From Pseudomonas serboccidentalis (GTDB taxonomy: Bacteria > Pseudomonadota > Gammaproteobacteria > Pseudomonadales > Pseudomonadaceae): DNA of 64,000 bases. Below the pieces are notes generated by a model. It had not been told where the DNA came from. It saw nothing but the letters and a program-made list of their open reading frames with translations, and did not search any database. The position numbers and the translations under genes were made by a program. This document shows, one piece after another, positions 29,711-38,933 of this stretch (its first letter is position 1; every line of letters begins with the position of its first letter). Location: contig NZ_CP101655.1 of NCBI RefSeq assembly GCF_028830055.1, positions 3,065,382-3,129,381 of the forward strand. Direction: 5' to 3'.

Positions 29711-30637
29711 ATGGCTGGTAAAAAGAACACCGATAAAGAAGGCAGCTCGTGGATTGGGAAAGTCGAAGACTACTCCCGCAAAATCTGGCTGGCTGGTTTA
29801 GGCGTGTACTCGAAGATCGACACTGACGGCAGCAAGCTCTTCGAGTCACTGGTCAAAGACGGCGAGAAAGCCGAGAAGCTCACCAAGTCGGCAGTCGGCA
29901 AAAAAGTCGATGCCGCCAAGGACTCGGCTTCTTCGGCCAAGTCGCGCATCAGCGGCGTGAAAGATCGCGCACTGGGCAAGTGGGACGAGCTGGAAGGGGC
30001 TTTCGACAAGCGCCTGAACAGCGCGATTTCGCGCCTGGGTGTGCCAAGCCGCAATGAGGTGAAAGCGCTGCACAGCAAGGTTGAAACCCTGACCAAGCAG
30101 ATCGAGAAACTCACCGGTCTGAAAACCCAACCGGTCGCGGCGAAAACCGCTGCGGCCAAACCGGCGGCAAAAACCGCAGCGGCTAAACCCGCCGCAAAAA
30201 CGGCAGCCAAGCCACTGGCTAAAGCGCCTGCCAAACCGGCTGCGAAAGCTGCGGCCAAGCCTGCTGCCAAAACCGCAGCAGCAAAACCTGCCGCGAAAAC
30301 CGCCGCCGCCAAGCCAGCAGCAAAAGCTGCAGCCAAACCGGTAGCCGCCAAAGCCGCCGCGAAACCGGCAGCAAAACCAGCCGCCAAGCCAGCCGCGAAA
30401 ACCGCAGCCGCCAAACCGGCTGCCAAGCCTGCAGCCAAACCGGCTGCGGCGAAAAAACCGGCAGTGAAAAAACCGGCCGCGCCGAAAGCCGCTGCGCCGA
30501 AGCCGGCAGCGCCTGCTGCAGCCAAACCTGCCACGCCCGCAACCCCGGTCAGCGCGTCGAACTCCGCCGCTGCACCGACTCCGGTGGCAACCCCGACTGT
30601 TGCATCGACCCCGTCGACGCCAACCAGTCAGTCCTGA
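29711..30637 (+). CDS. phaF: Phasin PhaF with histone H1-like C-terminal tail
   Basis: The 308-residue protein has an N-terminal phasin domain (about residues 15-100), a short heptad-like linker (LHSKVETLTKQIEKLTGL) and a roughly 140-residue Lys/Ala/Pro repeat tail built from AAKPAAK and AAKTAAAKP units (about residues 138-277). A Thr/Pro-rich end follows. PhaF binds granules through the phasin part and DNA non-specifically through the H1-like tail, helping granule segregation; this is known for P. putida. The tail repeats make the DNA prone to length variation. A strong terminator follows. Confidence 0.95.
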   Translation: MAGKKNTDKEGSSWIGKVEDYSRKIWLAGLGVYSKIDTDGSKLFESLVKDGEKAEKLTKSAVGKKVDAAKDSASSAKSRISGVKDRALGKWDELEGAFDKRLNSAISRLGVPSRNEVKALHSKVETLTKQIEKLTGLKTQPVAAKTAAAKPAAKTAAAKPAAKTAAKPLAKAPAKPAAKAAAKPAAKTAAAKPAAKTAAAKPAAKAAAKPVAAKAAAKPAAKPAAKPAAKTAAAKPAAKPAAKPAAAKKPAVKKPAAPKAAAPKPAAPAAAKPATPATPVSASNSAAAPTPVATPTVASTPSTPTSQS

Positions 30638-30653
30638 TTCCTCAGGGCAAAAC

Positions 30654-30687
30654 AAAACGCCCGGCCTGTGAAGGTCGGGCGTTTTTG
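30654..30687 (+). terminator. Rho-independent terminator of phaIF
   Basis: Stem AAAACGCCCGGCC and GGTCGGGCGTTTTT with a six-base loop (TGTGAA), ending in a T-run. It lies 16 bases after the phaF stop codon. Confidence 0.88.
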
Positions 30688-30695
30688 TTTGAAGA

Positions 30696-30800
30696 TCAAA
30701 AGATCGCCGCCTGCGGCAGCTCCTACAGGATCGTTGCCAAACCGAAAAATGGGCGGCGAACATGACCAATGTAGGAGCTTCCGCAGGCTGCGATCTTTTG
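30696..30800. repeat. REP pair (GATCGCAGCC class) between phaF and phaD
   Basis: Arms ATCAAAAGATCGCCGCCTGC and GCAGGCTGCGATCTTTTGAC, with GGCAGCTCCTACA and TGTAGGAGCTTCC inside and a 42-base spacer. It lies between the convergent phaIF and phaC1ZC2D units. Confidence 0.88.
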
Positions 30801-30803
30801 ACG

Positions 30804-31421
30804 TTAATGGTCTTCGAGGTATTGCAAAGCCATCCGCTCCGTCGCCACCTTCACTGGCGGCAGCAGGTGCGGCGCCACCAGCATCATGATCTGGTACACC
30901 ACCAGCCTGACCTCACCCTCGCGATCGAGAATCCGTTGATAGTCCAGCGAGAACAGCAGGGTCATGGTGATCTGCTCCACCAGTTGCCCCAGCGCTTGAG
31001 TGTCACTGACCAACTGCCCCGAGGCTTTCAAGCGCGCCAGCAATGACGCCAACGTGCGCTTGAGGGCGTTGAGCAGATTGCGAATGCCCTTGGCCAGTTT
31101 CGGCAGGCGCCCGGCGAGGTTCGACAGGTCCTGGAACAGAAAGCGGTACTGCGCCAGCCGCTCGACGATCAGATGCAGAAACAGCCAGTAATCCTCCGGC
31201 GCCAGCTCGACATCCGACGGTGGGTCGAGCAGCGGCGCCAGTTCATTCTGGAAGCGGTCAAACAGGCCGAGTATCAACGGCTCCTTGCCGTGGAAGTGGT
31301 AGTAGAGGTTGCCGGGGCTGATCCCCATTTCGTTGGCAACTTCCATGGTGGAGACGTTGGGCTCACCCTTTTCGTTGAACAGTTGCAGGGCACATTCGAG
31401 AATCCGGTCGCGGGTTTTCAT
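30804..31421 (-). CDS. phaD: TetR-family regulator PhaD
   Basis: The 205-residue DNA-binding protein has an N-terminal TetR helix-turn-helix (VANEMGISPGNLYYHFHGKE, residues about 27-46) and a helical ligand-binding domain. In P. putida PhaD activates the phaC1 and phaI promoters in response to a carbon-source-derived ligand, probably an acyl-CoA. It is the last gene of the phaC1-phaZ-phaC2-phaD cluster and lies 30 bases after phaC2. It faces phaF across a terminator and REP pair. Confidence 0.94.
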   Translation of the reverse strand: MKTRDRILECALQLFNEKGEPNVSTMEVANEMGISPGNLYYHFHGKEPLILGLFDRFQNELAPLLDPPSDVELAPEDYWLFLHLIVERLAQYRFLFQDLSNLAGRLPKLAKGIRNLLNALKRTLASLLARLKASGQLVSDTQALGQLVEQITMTLLFSLDYQRILDREGEVRLVVYQIMMLVAPHLLPPVKVATERMALQYLEDH

Positions 31422-31451
31422 CCAGTCTTCTTAGAAAAGTTCGGTTACGCG

Positions 31452-33134
31452 TCAGCGCACATGCACGTAGGTGCCGGGTGCTGCTTCCATCGGTGGATAG
31501 TTCGGGTTGCCGAGGGTCATCAGGGTCTCGCGCTGGGCACCGGAGCGCTGCTGAATCCACTCCAGCCACTGCGGCCACCAACTGCCGTCGACGCGTTTGG
31601 CGTCGTAGTACCAGGCGCGCGGGTCGCTGCTCAGTTTGCCGTTTTCGACGTAATTGGCTTTCGGGTTGCTTGGCGGGTTGAGGATGCTCTGCACGTGGCC
31701 GCTGTTGGACAGCACAAAACGCCGCTCACCACCGAGCAACAGGGTCGAGCGGTACACCGCGTCCCACGGTGTGATGTGGTCGTTCATGCCGGCCACGCTG
31801 AAGCTGTCGACAGTGACTTTCTGCAGGTCGATCGGTGTGCCGCAGACTTCCAGCCCGCCCGGGTGGGTCAGCGGGTTGTGCTTGAAGAAGTCCAGCAGGT
31901 CGCCGTGAAACGCAGCGGGCAGGCGGGTGTTGTCGTTGTTCCAGTAGAGGATGTCGAAGGCCGGCGGTTCTTTGCCCAACAGGTAGTTGTTGACGAAATA
32001 GCTCCAGATCAGATCGTTGGGCCGCATCCAGGCGAACACCTTGGCCATGTCACGACCGTCGAGCACGCCTTTCTGATAGGAGCGGCGCTTGGCCGCTTCG
32101 ATGGTCTGTTCATCGGCGAACAGGGTGGTCGGGGTTTCGATCTGGCTGTCGAGCAGGCTGACCAGATAGGTCGCACTGGAGATCCGCCGCAGCTGCCGTT
32201 TGGCTTGCAGATGTCCCTGCAACGCGGCGATGGTCAGGCCCCCGGCGCAGGCGCCCATCAGGTTGACGTCGCGGGCGCCGGTGATCGCCCGGCAGACGTT
32301 CATCGCTTCTTCCACGGCCTCGACGTAGGTCGACAAGCCCCATTCGCGGTGGCGCACATCCGGGTTGCGCCAACTGATCATGAAGGTCTGCAGGCCGTTC
32401 TTCAGCGCGTACTGGACGAAGCTGTTGTGCGGACTGAGGTCGAAAATGTAGTACTTGTTGATTTGCGGCGGCACCACCAGCAGCGGCTTGGCGTACTGCT
32501 TTTCGCTCATCGGCTTGTACTGGATCAGCTCGAGCATCTCGTTGCGAAACACCACGGCGCCGGTGGTGGTGGCGACCGTCTTGCCGACCTCGAAAGCCTG
32601 CTTGGTGACCTGACGCGGCAGGCCGTCGTTGTGCAGCAAATCATCGAGCAGATGGCTCAGGCCGCGCACCAGGCTGTGACCGCCGGAGTTGAACAGCTCC
32701 TTGATCGCCAGCGGGTTGAGCAGGGTGTTGGAGGGCGCGACGGCGTCGTTGAGCAGCGTGAAAGCGAAGTGCGCGCGGGCGCGGTCGTCCTCGCTCATGC
32801 TGCTTTCGTCGATCCAGCTCTTGACCTGTTTCTGCCAGGCCAGATACGCCTGCAGGCTGCGCCGGTAGAACGGGTTGAGGCTCCACGTCGGGTCGGCGAA
32901 CCGCGCATCCTGCGGGTTGGTCGGGTGCAAGGTTTCACCGAGCAGCACGCGACCGAGCTGGCCGCCGAGTTTCAAGGCGTGTCTGGCACTGTGGAGAGGG
33001 TTGCGCAGGCCGTGGGCCGCAACACTGCGCAACGTCGAGATCAAGTCCCGGCCACGCAAGCCGGTCATTGCACTTTGTGCATTGATGAACACGGCGGGAC
33101 TGGGCACTACGCCCGTCGCAGGTTTGTCGCGCAT
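31452..33134 (-). CDS. phaC2: Class II polyhydroxyalkanoate synthase 2
   Basis: The 560-residue synthase polymerises (R)-3-hydroxyacyl-CoA of 6-14 carbons into medium-chain-length PHA. The lipase-like box has cysteine as nucleophile (LMGACAGGLT), with the catalytic Asp in AGMNDHITPW and His in SNSGHVQSIL. Its sequence parallels PhaC1 along its length (for example LLVVPPQINKYYIFDLSP). It is the downstream synthase of the two, between phaZ and phaD. The start at 33134 (MRDKPATGVVPSP) fits the family length. Confidence 0.95.
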   Translation of the reverse strand: MRDKPATGVVPSPAVFINAQSAMTGLRGRDLISTLRSVAAHGLRNPLHSARHALKLGGQLGRVLLGETLHPTNPQDARFADPTWSLNPFYRRSLQAYLAWQKQVKSWIDESSMSEDDRARAHFAFTLLNDAVAPSNTLLNPLAIKELFNSGGHSLVRGLSHLLDDLLHNDGLPRQVTKQAFEVGKTVATTTGAVVFRNEMLELIQYKPMSEKQYAKPLLVVPPQINKYYIFDLSPHNSFVQYALKNGLQTFMISWRNPDVRHREWGLSTYVEAVEEAMNVCRAITGARDVNLMGACAGGLTIAALQGHLQAKRQLRRISSATYLVSLLDSQIETPTTLFADEQTIEAAKRRSYQKGVLDGRDMAKVFAWMRPNDLIWSYFVNNYLLGKEPPAFDILYWNNDNTRLPAAFHGDLLDFFKHNPLTHPGGLEVCGTPIDLQKVTVDSFSVAGMNDHITPWDAVYRSTLLLGGERRFVLSNSGHVQSILNPPSNPKANYVENGKLSSDPRAWYYDAKRVDGSWWPQWLEWIQQRSGAQRETLMTLGNPNYPPMEAAPGTYVHVR

Positions 33135-33273
33135 GACTCAACACTCCTTCGTCTTCAGGTCAAAAACAAACTCACCGAACCAGAACACCATAGTCGCTGT
33201 TACGGGTTGCTGCCTGCGCGGCGTCCTGCCGCGCACTTTGTATCAAGCCCTGCATAAAACCTGCCGCTGCGGT

Positions 33274-34128
33274 TTATCCGCCCAAAGGTGTCGGGTGCGG
33301 GTGCATCACGGCGCGCTGCCGCTCCTCCTCCAGGAATTTCATGATGATCGGCGCCACGGCTTCGGCGCGGGTAATCAGGAACAAGTGGCCATCGTCGATG
33401 ATGTGCAGCTGGGCGTTGGGAATCCGCCAGGCGAGCATGCGCATGTTGATCAACGGGATCAGCGGATCGTCGTCGCCGGCCAGCACCAGGGTCGGCTGAT
33501 GGATCTTGTGCAGCCAGTGAATGCTGGTCCAGCCCAGCCCGGCGAACAGTTGCCAGTAGTAACCGAGCTTGCCCGCCGAACGCACCTTGGCCGCATGGCT
33601 GGCGGCCAGCGTCGGGTCACGGCGGAACGAGCCGCCATAGATCAGCGGCGCGATCCGGATCACGTGCGATGGCTGGATGTAGCGCCGGGGACTGGCCATC
33701 ATCCACAGCACTTTCGGCTTGCCCGGCACCATGAAGGCACCGGCCGCGGTCGCTGCCAGCACCAGTTTCTTGCAGCGTTCGGGGTAGTCGTGGGCGAACT
33801 GCTGCGCCAGCGCCCCGCCCCAGGACACGCCAATCACGTTGACCTGACCGTAGTCGAGGTAATCGAGCATTCGTGCGGTCAGCTTCGCCAGTCCGGGAAA
33901 GCGATACGGCCGGCGCGGCGTCGACGAACCGCCGACACCGGGCACGTCGAAGGCGATCACTTCCAGATCCGGGTCCAGCGCCGCGACGAACGGAAACACC
34001 AGCTCCAGGTTGGCGCCGATGCCGTTGAATATCAGCAAGGGCGTCAAGTGAGGCTTGCCGGGGCGTACCGCGGTGCGGAGGGTTTGCCCATCCAGATCGA
34101 CGGTACGGAAAATGAACGGTTGCGGCAT
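33274..34128 (-). CDS. phaZ: Intracellular PHA depolymerase
   Basis: The 284-residue alpha/beta-hydrolase degrades stored medium-chain-length PHA to 3-hydroxy acids. The lipase box is GVSWGGALAQQ, the acid lies in LAGDDDPLIP and the base in DDGHLFLITRAE. The oxyanion strand has FNGIGANLELVFP. It lies between the two synthase genes, as in other mcl-PHA producers, so synthesis and turnover are genetically linked. A REP pair separates it from phaC1, and 139 bases separate it from phaC2. Confidence 0.94.
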   Translation of the reverse strand: MPQPFIFRTVDLDGQTLRTAVRPGKPHLTPLLIFNGIGANLELVFPFVAALDPDLEVIAFDVPGVGGSSTPRRPYRFPGLAKLTARMLDYLDYGQVNVIGVSWGGALAQQFAHDYPERCKKLVLAATAAGAFMVPGKPKVLWMMASPRRYIQPSHVIRIAPLIYGGSFRRDPTLAASHAAKVRSAGKLGYYWQLFAGLGWTSIHWLHKIHQPTLVLAGDDDPLIPLINMRMLAWRIPNAQLHIIDDGHLFLITRAEAVAPIIMKFLEEERQRAVMHPHPTPLGG

Positions 34129-34181
34129 GCTTCAGGCCCTGTGGATTTTAAGTACCCCCAATCTCCTGTGGGAATGAGCCA

Positions 34182-34315
34182 TGTGGCGAGGGGGCTTGCC
34201 CCCGTTCGGCTGCGAAGCAGTCGTGAATCGAGTAATCGCGATGTGTCTGATAAACCGCGGTTACAGGTTTCGGGGCCGCTTCGCAGCCCAACGGGGGCAA
34301 GCCCCCTCGCCACAG
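34182..34315. repeat. Long REP pair (GTGGCGAGGGGG class) between phaC1 and phaZ
   Basis: Arms TGTGGCGAGGGGGCTTGCCC with CCGTTCGGCTGCGAAGCAG, and the complement CTTCGCAGCCCAACGGGGGC with AAGCCCCCTCGCCACA. The spacer is about 60 bases. It lies inside the pha operon and could act as a partial terminator or stabiliser that sets synthase:depolymerase ratio. Confidence 0.9.
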
Positions 34316-34348
34316 GCCCGCTCCTACAGTGAGAGCGGGTGGTGTCAG

Positions 34349-36028
34349 TTACCGCTCATGTACATAAGTGCCCGGCGATGCTTCACCTGGCGCATACGCC
34401 TTGTTGCCCAGTTTGGTCGGCGCCTTTTTCAGATTGCCCGAGCGTTCGGCCTGCCACGTCTGCCAGTGCAGCCACCAGGAGTCGGTGTGCTTGGTGGAGT
34501 TCTCTTGCCACTCATCGGCATTGGCGGCCATGCCTTCGCTGGTCATGTAACGCGATTTCGGGTTGCCCGGCGGATTCAGAATGCTCTGGATATGCCCGCT
34601 GCTCGACAGCACGAACTCGACCTTGCCGCCAAACAGCTGCGCCGACTTGTAGCAGGACTTCCACGGGGTGATGTGGTCGTTGGTGCCGGCGAGCGAATAG
34701 ATGTCGGCAGTGACCTGCTTGAGGTCGATCGGCGTGCCGCACACTTCCAGTGCATTGGGGCGGATCAGTGGGTTGTTTTTGAACATCTCGATCAGGTCGC
34801 CGTGGAACGCCGCCGGCAACCGGGTGGTGTCGTTGTTCCAGAACAGGATGTCGAACACCGGCGGTTCGTTGCCGAGCAGGTAGTTGTTGACCCAGTAGTT
34901 CCAGATCAGATCGTTCGGACGCATCCACGCGAAGATCTTGGCCATGTCCTTGCCTTCGAGCACGCCGGCCTGATACGAGTGGCGCTTGGCGGTCTCCAGG
35001 GTCTGCTCGTCGACGAACAGGGCGACGTCGCTGTCCAGGGTGGTGTCGAGCACGCTGACCAGCAGGGTCAAGGCGTTGACCTTCTTCTCGCCGAGGGCGG
35101 CGTAGTGGCCGAGCAGGGCGGTGCAGGTGATGCCGCCGGAGCAGGCGCCCAGCATGTTCACGTCTTTGCTGCCGGTGATCGCCGTGACCACGTCGACCGC
35201 TTCCTTGAGCGCATCGATGTAGGTCGACAGGCCCCACTCGCGCTGGGCCTTGGTCGGGTTGCGCCAGCTGACGATGAAGGTCTGCACATTATTGCGCAGG
35301 CAGAAGCGCGCCAGGCTCTTGTCCGGGCTCAGATCGAATACGTAGAACTTGTTGATCTGCGGTGGCACCACGAGCAGTGGACGCTCGTGAACTTGCTCGG
35401 TGATCGGCTTGTACTGGATCAGCTCCAGCACGTCGTTGCGAAACACCACCGCGCCTTCGGTCACGCCCAGGCTCTTGCCGACCTCGAACGCGCCCATGTT
35501 GACCTGGCTCGGCATGCCGCCGTTGTGCACCAGATCCTTGGCCAGATGCGAGAGACCGTCGAGCAGGCTTTTGCCGCCGGTCTCGAAGAAGCGTTTAACT
35601 GCTGCGGGGTTGGCCGCCGTGTTGGTCGGGGCCATGGCTTCGGTCATCAGGTTGATCACGAAGTGGCCGCGCGCGATGTCTTTGGGTGACAGGCTGCTGT
35701 CGTCGATCCAGGAATGGAGCTCCTTGCGCCACGCCAGGTAGGTTTGCAGATAACGTTTGTAGAGCGGGTTCTGGCTCCAGGCCGGATCGGCGAAGCGACG
35801 GTCATCGCTGGCCGGTTGCAGTTCGGATTTGCCGAACAGCACGTTCTTCAGTTCGAGGCCGAAATGGGTCACGTGCCTGACGCTATGGATCGGTTGTTTG
35901 ATGGCCTGGGTCAGCACCATACGAGCAGAGGCCAGCAGATCCTTTCCGCGCAGCCCAACGACGGGATTAAGCCCCAGGGTGTTTTCCGAGGCTTGGTACT
36001 TCAGGTCATCGTTATTCTTGTTACTCAT
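34349..36028 (-). CDS. phaC1: Class II polyhydroxyalkanoate synthase 1
   Basis: The 559-residue main mcl-PHA synthase carries nucleophile box NMLGACSGGITC, catalytic Asp in AGTNDHITPW and His in SSSGHIQSIL. As a class II enzyme it forms a homodimer without a PhaE or PhaR partner. It is the first gene of phaC1-phaZ-phaC2-phaD. ATG 36028 begins MSNKNNDDLKYQ, typical of the family. A sigma-54-like promoter lies about 130 bases upstream, in line with reports that RpoN affects PHA formation in some pseudomonads. Confidence 0.96.
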   Translation of the reverse strand: MSNKNNDDLKYQASENTLGLNPVVGLRGKDLLASARMVLTQAIKQPIHSVRHVTHFGLELKNVLFGKSELQPASDDRRFADPAWSQNPLYKRYLQTYLAWRKELHSWIDDSSLSPKDIARGHFVINLMTEAMAPTNTAANPAAVKRFFETGGKSLLDGLSHLAKDLVHNGGMPSQVNMGAFEVGKSLGVTEGAVVFRNDVLELIQYKPITEQVHERPLLVVPPQINKFYVFDLSPDKSLARFCLRNNVQTFIVSWRNPTKAQREWGLSTYIDALKEAVDVVTAITGSKDVNMLGACSGGITCTALLGHYAALGEKKVNALTLLVSVLDTTLDSDVALFVDEQTLETAKRHSYQAGVLEGKDMAKIFAWMRPNDLIWNYWVNNYLLGNEPPVFDILFWNNDTTRLPAAFHGDLIEMFKNNPLIRPNALEVCGTPIDLKQVTADIYSLAGTNDHITPWKSCYKSAQLFGGKVEFVLSSSGHIQSILNPPGNPKSRYMTSEGMAANADEWQENSTKHTDSWWLHWQTWQAERSGNLKKAPTKLGNKAYAPGEASPGTYVHER

Positions 36029-36155
36029 CTACGACGCTCCATTGTCCTGAGACGAGTACCCGGTTTTCTGCTGTGCAGTTCCACAGCCAGATGCCAGGTA
36101 CTACTGCTCGGGTGACCGTTAATTCTGCATAGCTGCTTTACAGTTCATAGAGCAC

Positions 36156-36171
36156 TGCAGGGAACTTGCCA
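36156..36171 (-). promoter_or_regulatory. Candidate sigma-54 (RpoN) promoter upstream of phaC1
   Basis: The minus strand reads TGGCAAGTTCCCTGCA: GG and GC are spaced as in the -24/-12 consensus TGGCACG-N4-TTGC, with two mismatches. Transcription would start near 36145, leaving a leader of about 115 bases before phaC1. No activator site was identified. Confidence 0.5.
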
Positions 36172-36287
36172 GCTCCATTGGTTACCCGAGTTTAATTTTT
36201 TTCGCAAGCAGCCGATCCTCGGCCACACAGCAGAGCATTCAAACAGATGAATTTAGAAAATGCCCTCTAAAGAGCAAGAGTCTCGGA

Positions 36288-36665
36288 CTAGAGCATCAGC
36301 TTGACGATCGATTCGTCCGGATCGCGGGTTTTCCCGGCCGCCTTGAGCTCGGCCAGATAATCGGCCCAGAGTGCGTCATAACGTCGCCCCAGCTCGTAGA
36401 GGTAATCCCAGGTGAACAGGCCGCTGTCGTGACCGTCGTCGAAGGTCAGTTTCAGTGCGTACTGACCGGCCGGTTCCAGGCCGCTGAGGCCGACATTGAG
36501 CTTGCCGAATTGCAGGATCGGTTTGCCGTGGCCCTGGACCTCGGCGGAGGGGGAATGCACGCGCAGGAATTCTGCGGGCAGGGTGTACTCCTCGCCGGAC
36601 GCGTATTTGAGCGTCAGGGTTTTCGAGGCTTTGTGCAGTTTGATGTCGGTGGGAATATTGGTCAT
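36288..36665 (-). CDS. DUF971 (gamma-butyrobetaine hydroxylase-like N-terminal domain) protein
   Basis: The 125-residue small protein has the compact beta-rich domain (EYTLPAEFLRVHSPSAEV, TFDDGHDSGLFTWDYLYELG) that forms the N-terminus of gamma-butyrobetaine hydroxylases but here stands alone. The histidine in DDGHDSGLF and neighbouring residues may bind a metal. The stand-alone role is unclear; links to iron-sulphur proteins have been proposed for the family. It is co-directional with and follows hslVU at a REP-pair distance of 125 bases. The phaC1 promoter region follows it. Confidence 0.85.
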   Translation of the reverse strand: MTNIPTDIKLHKASKTLTLKYASGEEYTLPAEFLRVHSPSAEVQGHGKPILQFGKLNVGLSGLEPAGQYALKLTFDDGHDSGLFTWDYLYELGRRYDALWADYLAELKAAGKTRDPDESIVKLML

Positions 36666-36695
36666 TACAGGTCATCCGACTAGATGGAACACCTC

Positions 36696-36781
36696 TGTAG
36701 GAGCTGCCGAAGGCTGCGATCTTTTGATCTTGTCTTTTAAATCAAAATCAAAAGATCGCAGCCTTCGGCAGCTCCTACAGA
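36696..36781. repeat. REP pair (GATCGCAGCC class) between hslU and the DUF971 gene
   Basis: Nearly perfect arms TGTAGGAGCTGCCGAAGGCT plus GCGATCTTTTGAT, and their complement ending CTACAGA, with an AT-rich spacer. It directly follows the hslU stop codon. Confidence 0.92.
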
Positions 36782-36790
36782 GAAGGTGAC

Positions 36791-38128
36791 CTACAGGATA
36801 TAACGGGACAGGTCCTCGTTCTGCGCCAATTCGCCCAAGTGGCTGTTGACGTACTCGGCGTCGATCAGGATCGGCTTGTCGTCATGGGCGCTGGCGAGGT
36901 CGCCGGCACTGAACGACACTTCTTCCAGCAGCCGCTCAAGCAGCGTGTGCAGGCGGCGGGCACCGATGTTCTCGGTCTTCTCGTTGACCTGCCAGGCGAT
37001 CTCGGCCAGACGCTTGATGCCTTCCGGCTGGAACTGGATGTTCAGGCCTTCGGTTTTCAGCAGCGCGCAGTATTGCTCGGTGAGCGAAGCGTGCGGCTCG
37101 CTGAGGATGCGTTCGAAGTCTTCCGGGCTCAGCGCCTTGAGTTCGACACGGATCGGCAGACGACCCTGCAGCTCAGGCACCAGGTCGCTCGGCTTGCTCA
37201 GGTGGAACGCACCGGACGCGATGAACAGGATGTGGTCGGTCTTGACCATGCCCAGCTTGGTGTTGACGGTGCAGCCTTCGATCAGCGGCAGCAGGTCGCG
37301 CTGCACGCCTTCACGGGACACATCGGCGCCGCCGACATTGCCGCGCTTGGCGACCTTGTCGATCTCGTCGATGAACACGATACCGTGCTGCTCGACCGCT
37401 TCCAGCGCCTTGGCTTTCAGCTCTTCTTCGTTGACCAGACGCCCGGCCTCTTCGTCGCGCACCAGCTTCAGCGCTTCCTTGACCTTGAGCTTGCGGGCCT
37501 TTTTCTTGCCCTTGCCCATGTTAGCGAACAGGTTCTGCAACTGGCTGGTCATCTCTTCCATGCCTGGCGGCGTGGCGATCTCGATGCCGGACACTTCGGC
37601 AACTTCGATCTCGATTTCCTTGTCGTCCAGCTGACCTTCGCGCAGGCGCTTGCGGAACAGCTGGCGGGTGTTGGAATCGGTGCTCGGGGTTTCTTCATTG
37701 CTGAAGCCCATGCGCGCCGGCGGCAGCAACGCGTCGAGGATGCGGTCCTCGGCGGCGTCTTCGGCACGGTGACGCACGCGGGTCATTTCCTGCTCGCGGA
37801 GCATCTTGATCGCGGCGTCGGCCAGATCACGGATGATCGATTCGACGTCACGGCCAACGTAGCCGACTTCGGTGAACTTGGTCGCTTCGACCTTGATGAA
37901 CGGCGCGTTGGCCAGTTTCGCCAGACGACGGGCGATCTCGGTTTTACCGACACCGGTCGGGCCGATCATCAGGATGTTCTTCGGGGTCACTTCAACACGC
38001 AGCTCTTCAGGCAGCTGCATGCGGCGCCAGCGGTTGCGCAAGGCAATCGCGACGGCGCGCTTGGCATCGTCCTGGCCGATGATATGGCGGTTGAGTTCGT
38101 GGACGATTTCGCGGGGAGTCATGGACAT
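36791..38128 (-). CDS. hslU: HslUV protease ATPase subunit
   Basis: The 445-residue AAA+ unfoldase assembles as a hexamer on HslV and feeds it unfolded substrates. Walker [10 protein letters not shown] (residues about 57-65), pore loop GYVGRD, inserted I-domain (about 110-240), Walker [10 protein letters not shown] and the sensor [15 protein letters not shown] are visible. The C-terminus ends SRYIL, the tail that docks into HslV pockets. It lies 48 bases after hslV and is co-transcribed. In many bacteria this operon is heat-shock-controlled; no clear heat-shock promoter was identified here. Confidence 0.96.
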   Translation of the reverse strand: MSMTPREIVHELNRHIIGQDDAKRAVAIALRNRWRRMQLPEELRVEVTPKNILMIGPTGVGKTEIARRLAKLANAPFIKVEATKFTEVGYVGRDVESIIRDLADAAIKMLREQEMTRVRHRAEDAAEDRILDALLPPARMGFSNEETPSTDSNTRQLFRKRLREGQLDDKEIEIEVAEVSGIEIATPPGMEEMTSQLQNLFANMGKGKKKARKLKVKEALKLVRDEEAGRLVNEEELKAKALEAVEQHGIVFIDEIDKVAKRGNVGGADVSREGVQRDLLPLIEGCTVNTKLGMVKTDHILFIASGAFHLSKPSDLVPELQGRLPIRVELKALSPEDFERILSEPHASLTEQYCALLKTEGLNIQFQPEGIKRLAEIAWQVNEKTENIGARRLHTLLERLLEEVSFSAGDLASAHDDKPILIDAEYVNSHLGELAQNEDLSRYIL

Positions 38129-38176
38129 AATAATTGACGGTCCTCAAGCAGAAACAAGCCGTGGCGCAAGGCCGAC

Positions 38177-38713
38177 TCAGGCTTCTTCAGCGAGATCCTG
38201 CTCCTCAATGGTCTGAGTGTGGTTGGTGAATACACAGATGTCGGCAGCGATGCCGAGGGCGGTTTCGACGATCTCACGGGCCGACAGGTCAGTCTTTTTC
38301 AGCAGCGCGCTGGCCGCAGCCTGCGCGTAACCGCCACCGGAACCCATGGCGATCAGGCCGTTTTCCGGTTCGACCACGTCACCGTTGCCGGTGATGATCA
38401 GGGAAGCGTCCTTGTTGGCGACCGCGAGCATGGCTTCGAGGCGGCTCAGGGAACGGTCGGTGCGCCATTCTTTGGCGAGTTCGACAGCGGCGCGGATCAG
38501 GTGGCCCTGATGTTTCTCGAGCTGGCCTTCGAAACGTTCGAACAGGGTGAAGGCGTCGGCGGTGGCACCGGCGAAACCGGCGATGACCTGACCGTGGTAC
38601 AGGCGGCGAACTTTCTTCGCGTTGCCTTTCATGACGGTGTTGCCGAGAGAAACCTGGCCGTCGCCGCCCATGACGACTTTGCCGTGGCGGCGGACTGAAA
38701 CGATGGTGGTCAA
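38177..38713 (-). CDS. hslV: HslUV protease peptidase subunit
   Basis: This 178-residue threonine protease related to the proteasome beta subunit forms a double hexamer with the N-terminal Thr as nucleophile. The mature end [19 protein letters not shown] is visible. TTG 38713 is taken as the start because it lies directly before that Thr, and removal of the initiator Met then exposes the nucleophile. A GTGGAG ribosome site precedes it. The open frame continues upstream to 38761 but would bury the nucleophile. [11 protein letters not shown] near the C-terminal half is conserved. hslU follows. Confidence 0.95.
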   Translation of the reverse strand: MTTIVSVRRHGKVVMGGDGQVSLGNTVMKGNAKKVRRLYHGQVIAGFAGATADAFTLFERFEGQLEKHQGHLIRAAVELAKEWRTDRSLSRLEAMLAVANKDASLIITGNGDVVEPENGLIAMGSGGGYAQAAASALLKKTDLSAREIVETALGIAADICVFTNHTQTIEEQDLAEEA

Positions 38714-38820
38714 GGGAAGAGTCTCCACGCAGCGGGGCGAAAATGCCTTATGCCCATTCATATGGGGGTGCTGGAGAGGATTTCAACCATAGCGCGGGAG
38801 AGGGGACGAGCGGTGATCAA

Positions 38821-38905
38821 CTGTAGGGGCTGCCGCAGGCTGCGATCTTTTGATCTTGCTCTTGAAACAAAATCAAAAGATCGCAGCCTGCGGCAGCCCC
38901 TACAG
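38821..38905. repeat. REP pair (GATCGCAGCC class) between the SPOR gene and hslV
   Basis: Arms CTGTAGGGGCTGCCGCAGGC plus TGCGATCTTTTGAT and the exact complement ending GCCCCTACAG. The spacer CTTGCTCTTGAAACAAA is short and AT-rich. It is one of the most symmetric copies. Confidence 0.92.
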
Positions 38906-38933
38906 GGGATTGGTGTTGCCTGCGGGCGCTAAA

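Noticed and set aside
29711..30637. phaF tail repeats as a CRISPR-like array
   Set aside because: Repeats are in-frame AAKP codon repeats without unique spacers of constant length.
31173..33257. 694-codon open frame on the plus strand
   Set aside because: It is a shadow of phaC2 and the phaD end; the real proteins have complete catalytic motifs.
36696..36781. REP pairs as rho-independent terminators
   Set aside because: They lack a consistent T-run, occur inside operons and share arms across unrelated loci, so they are better explained as REP pairs, although some may end transcripts.
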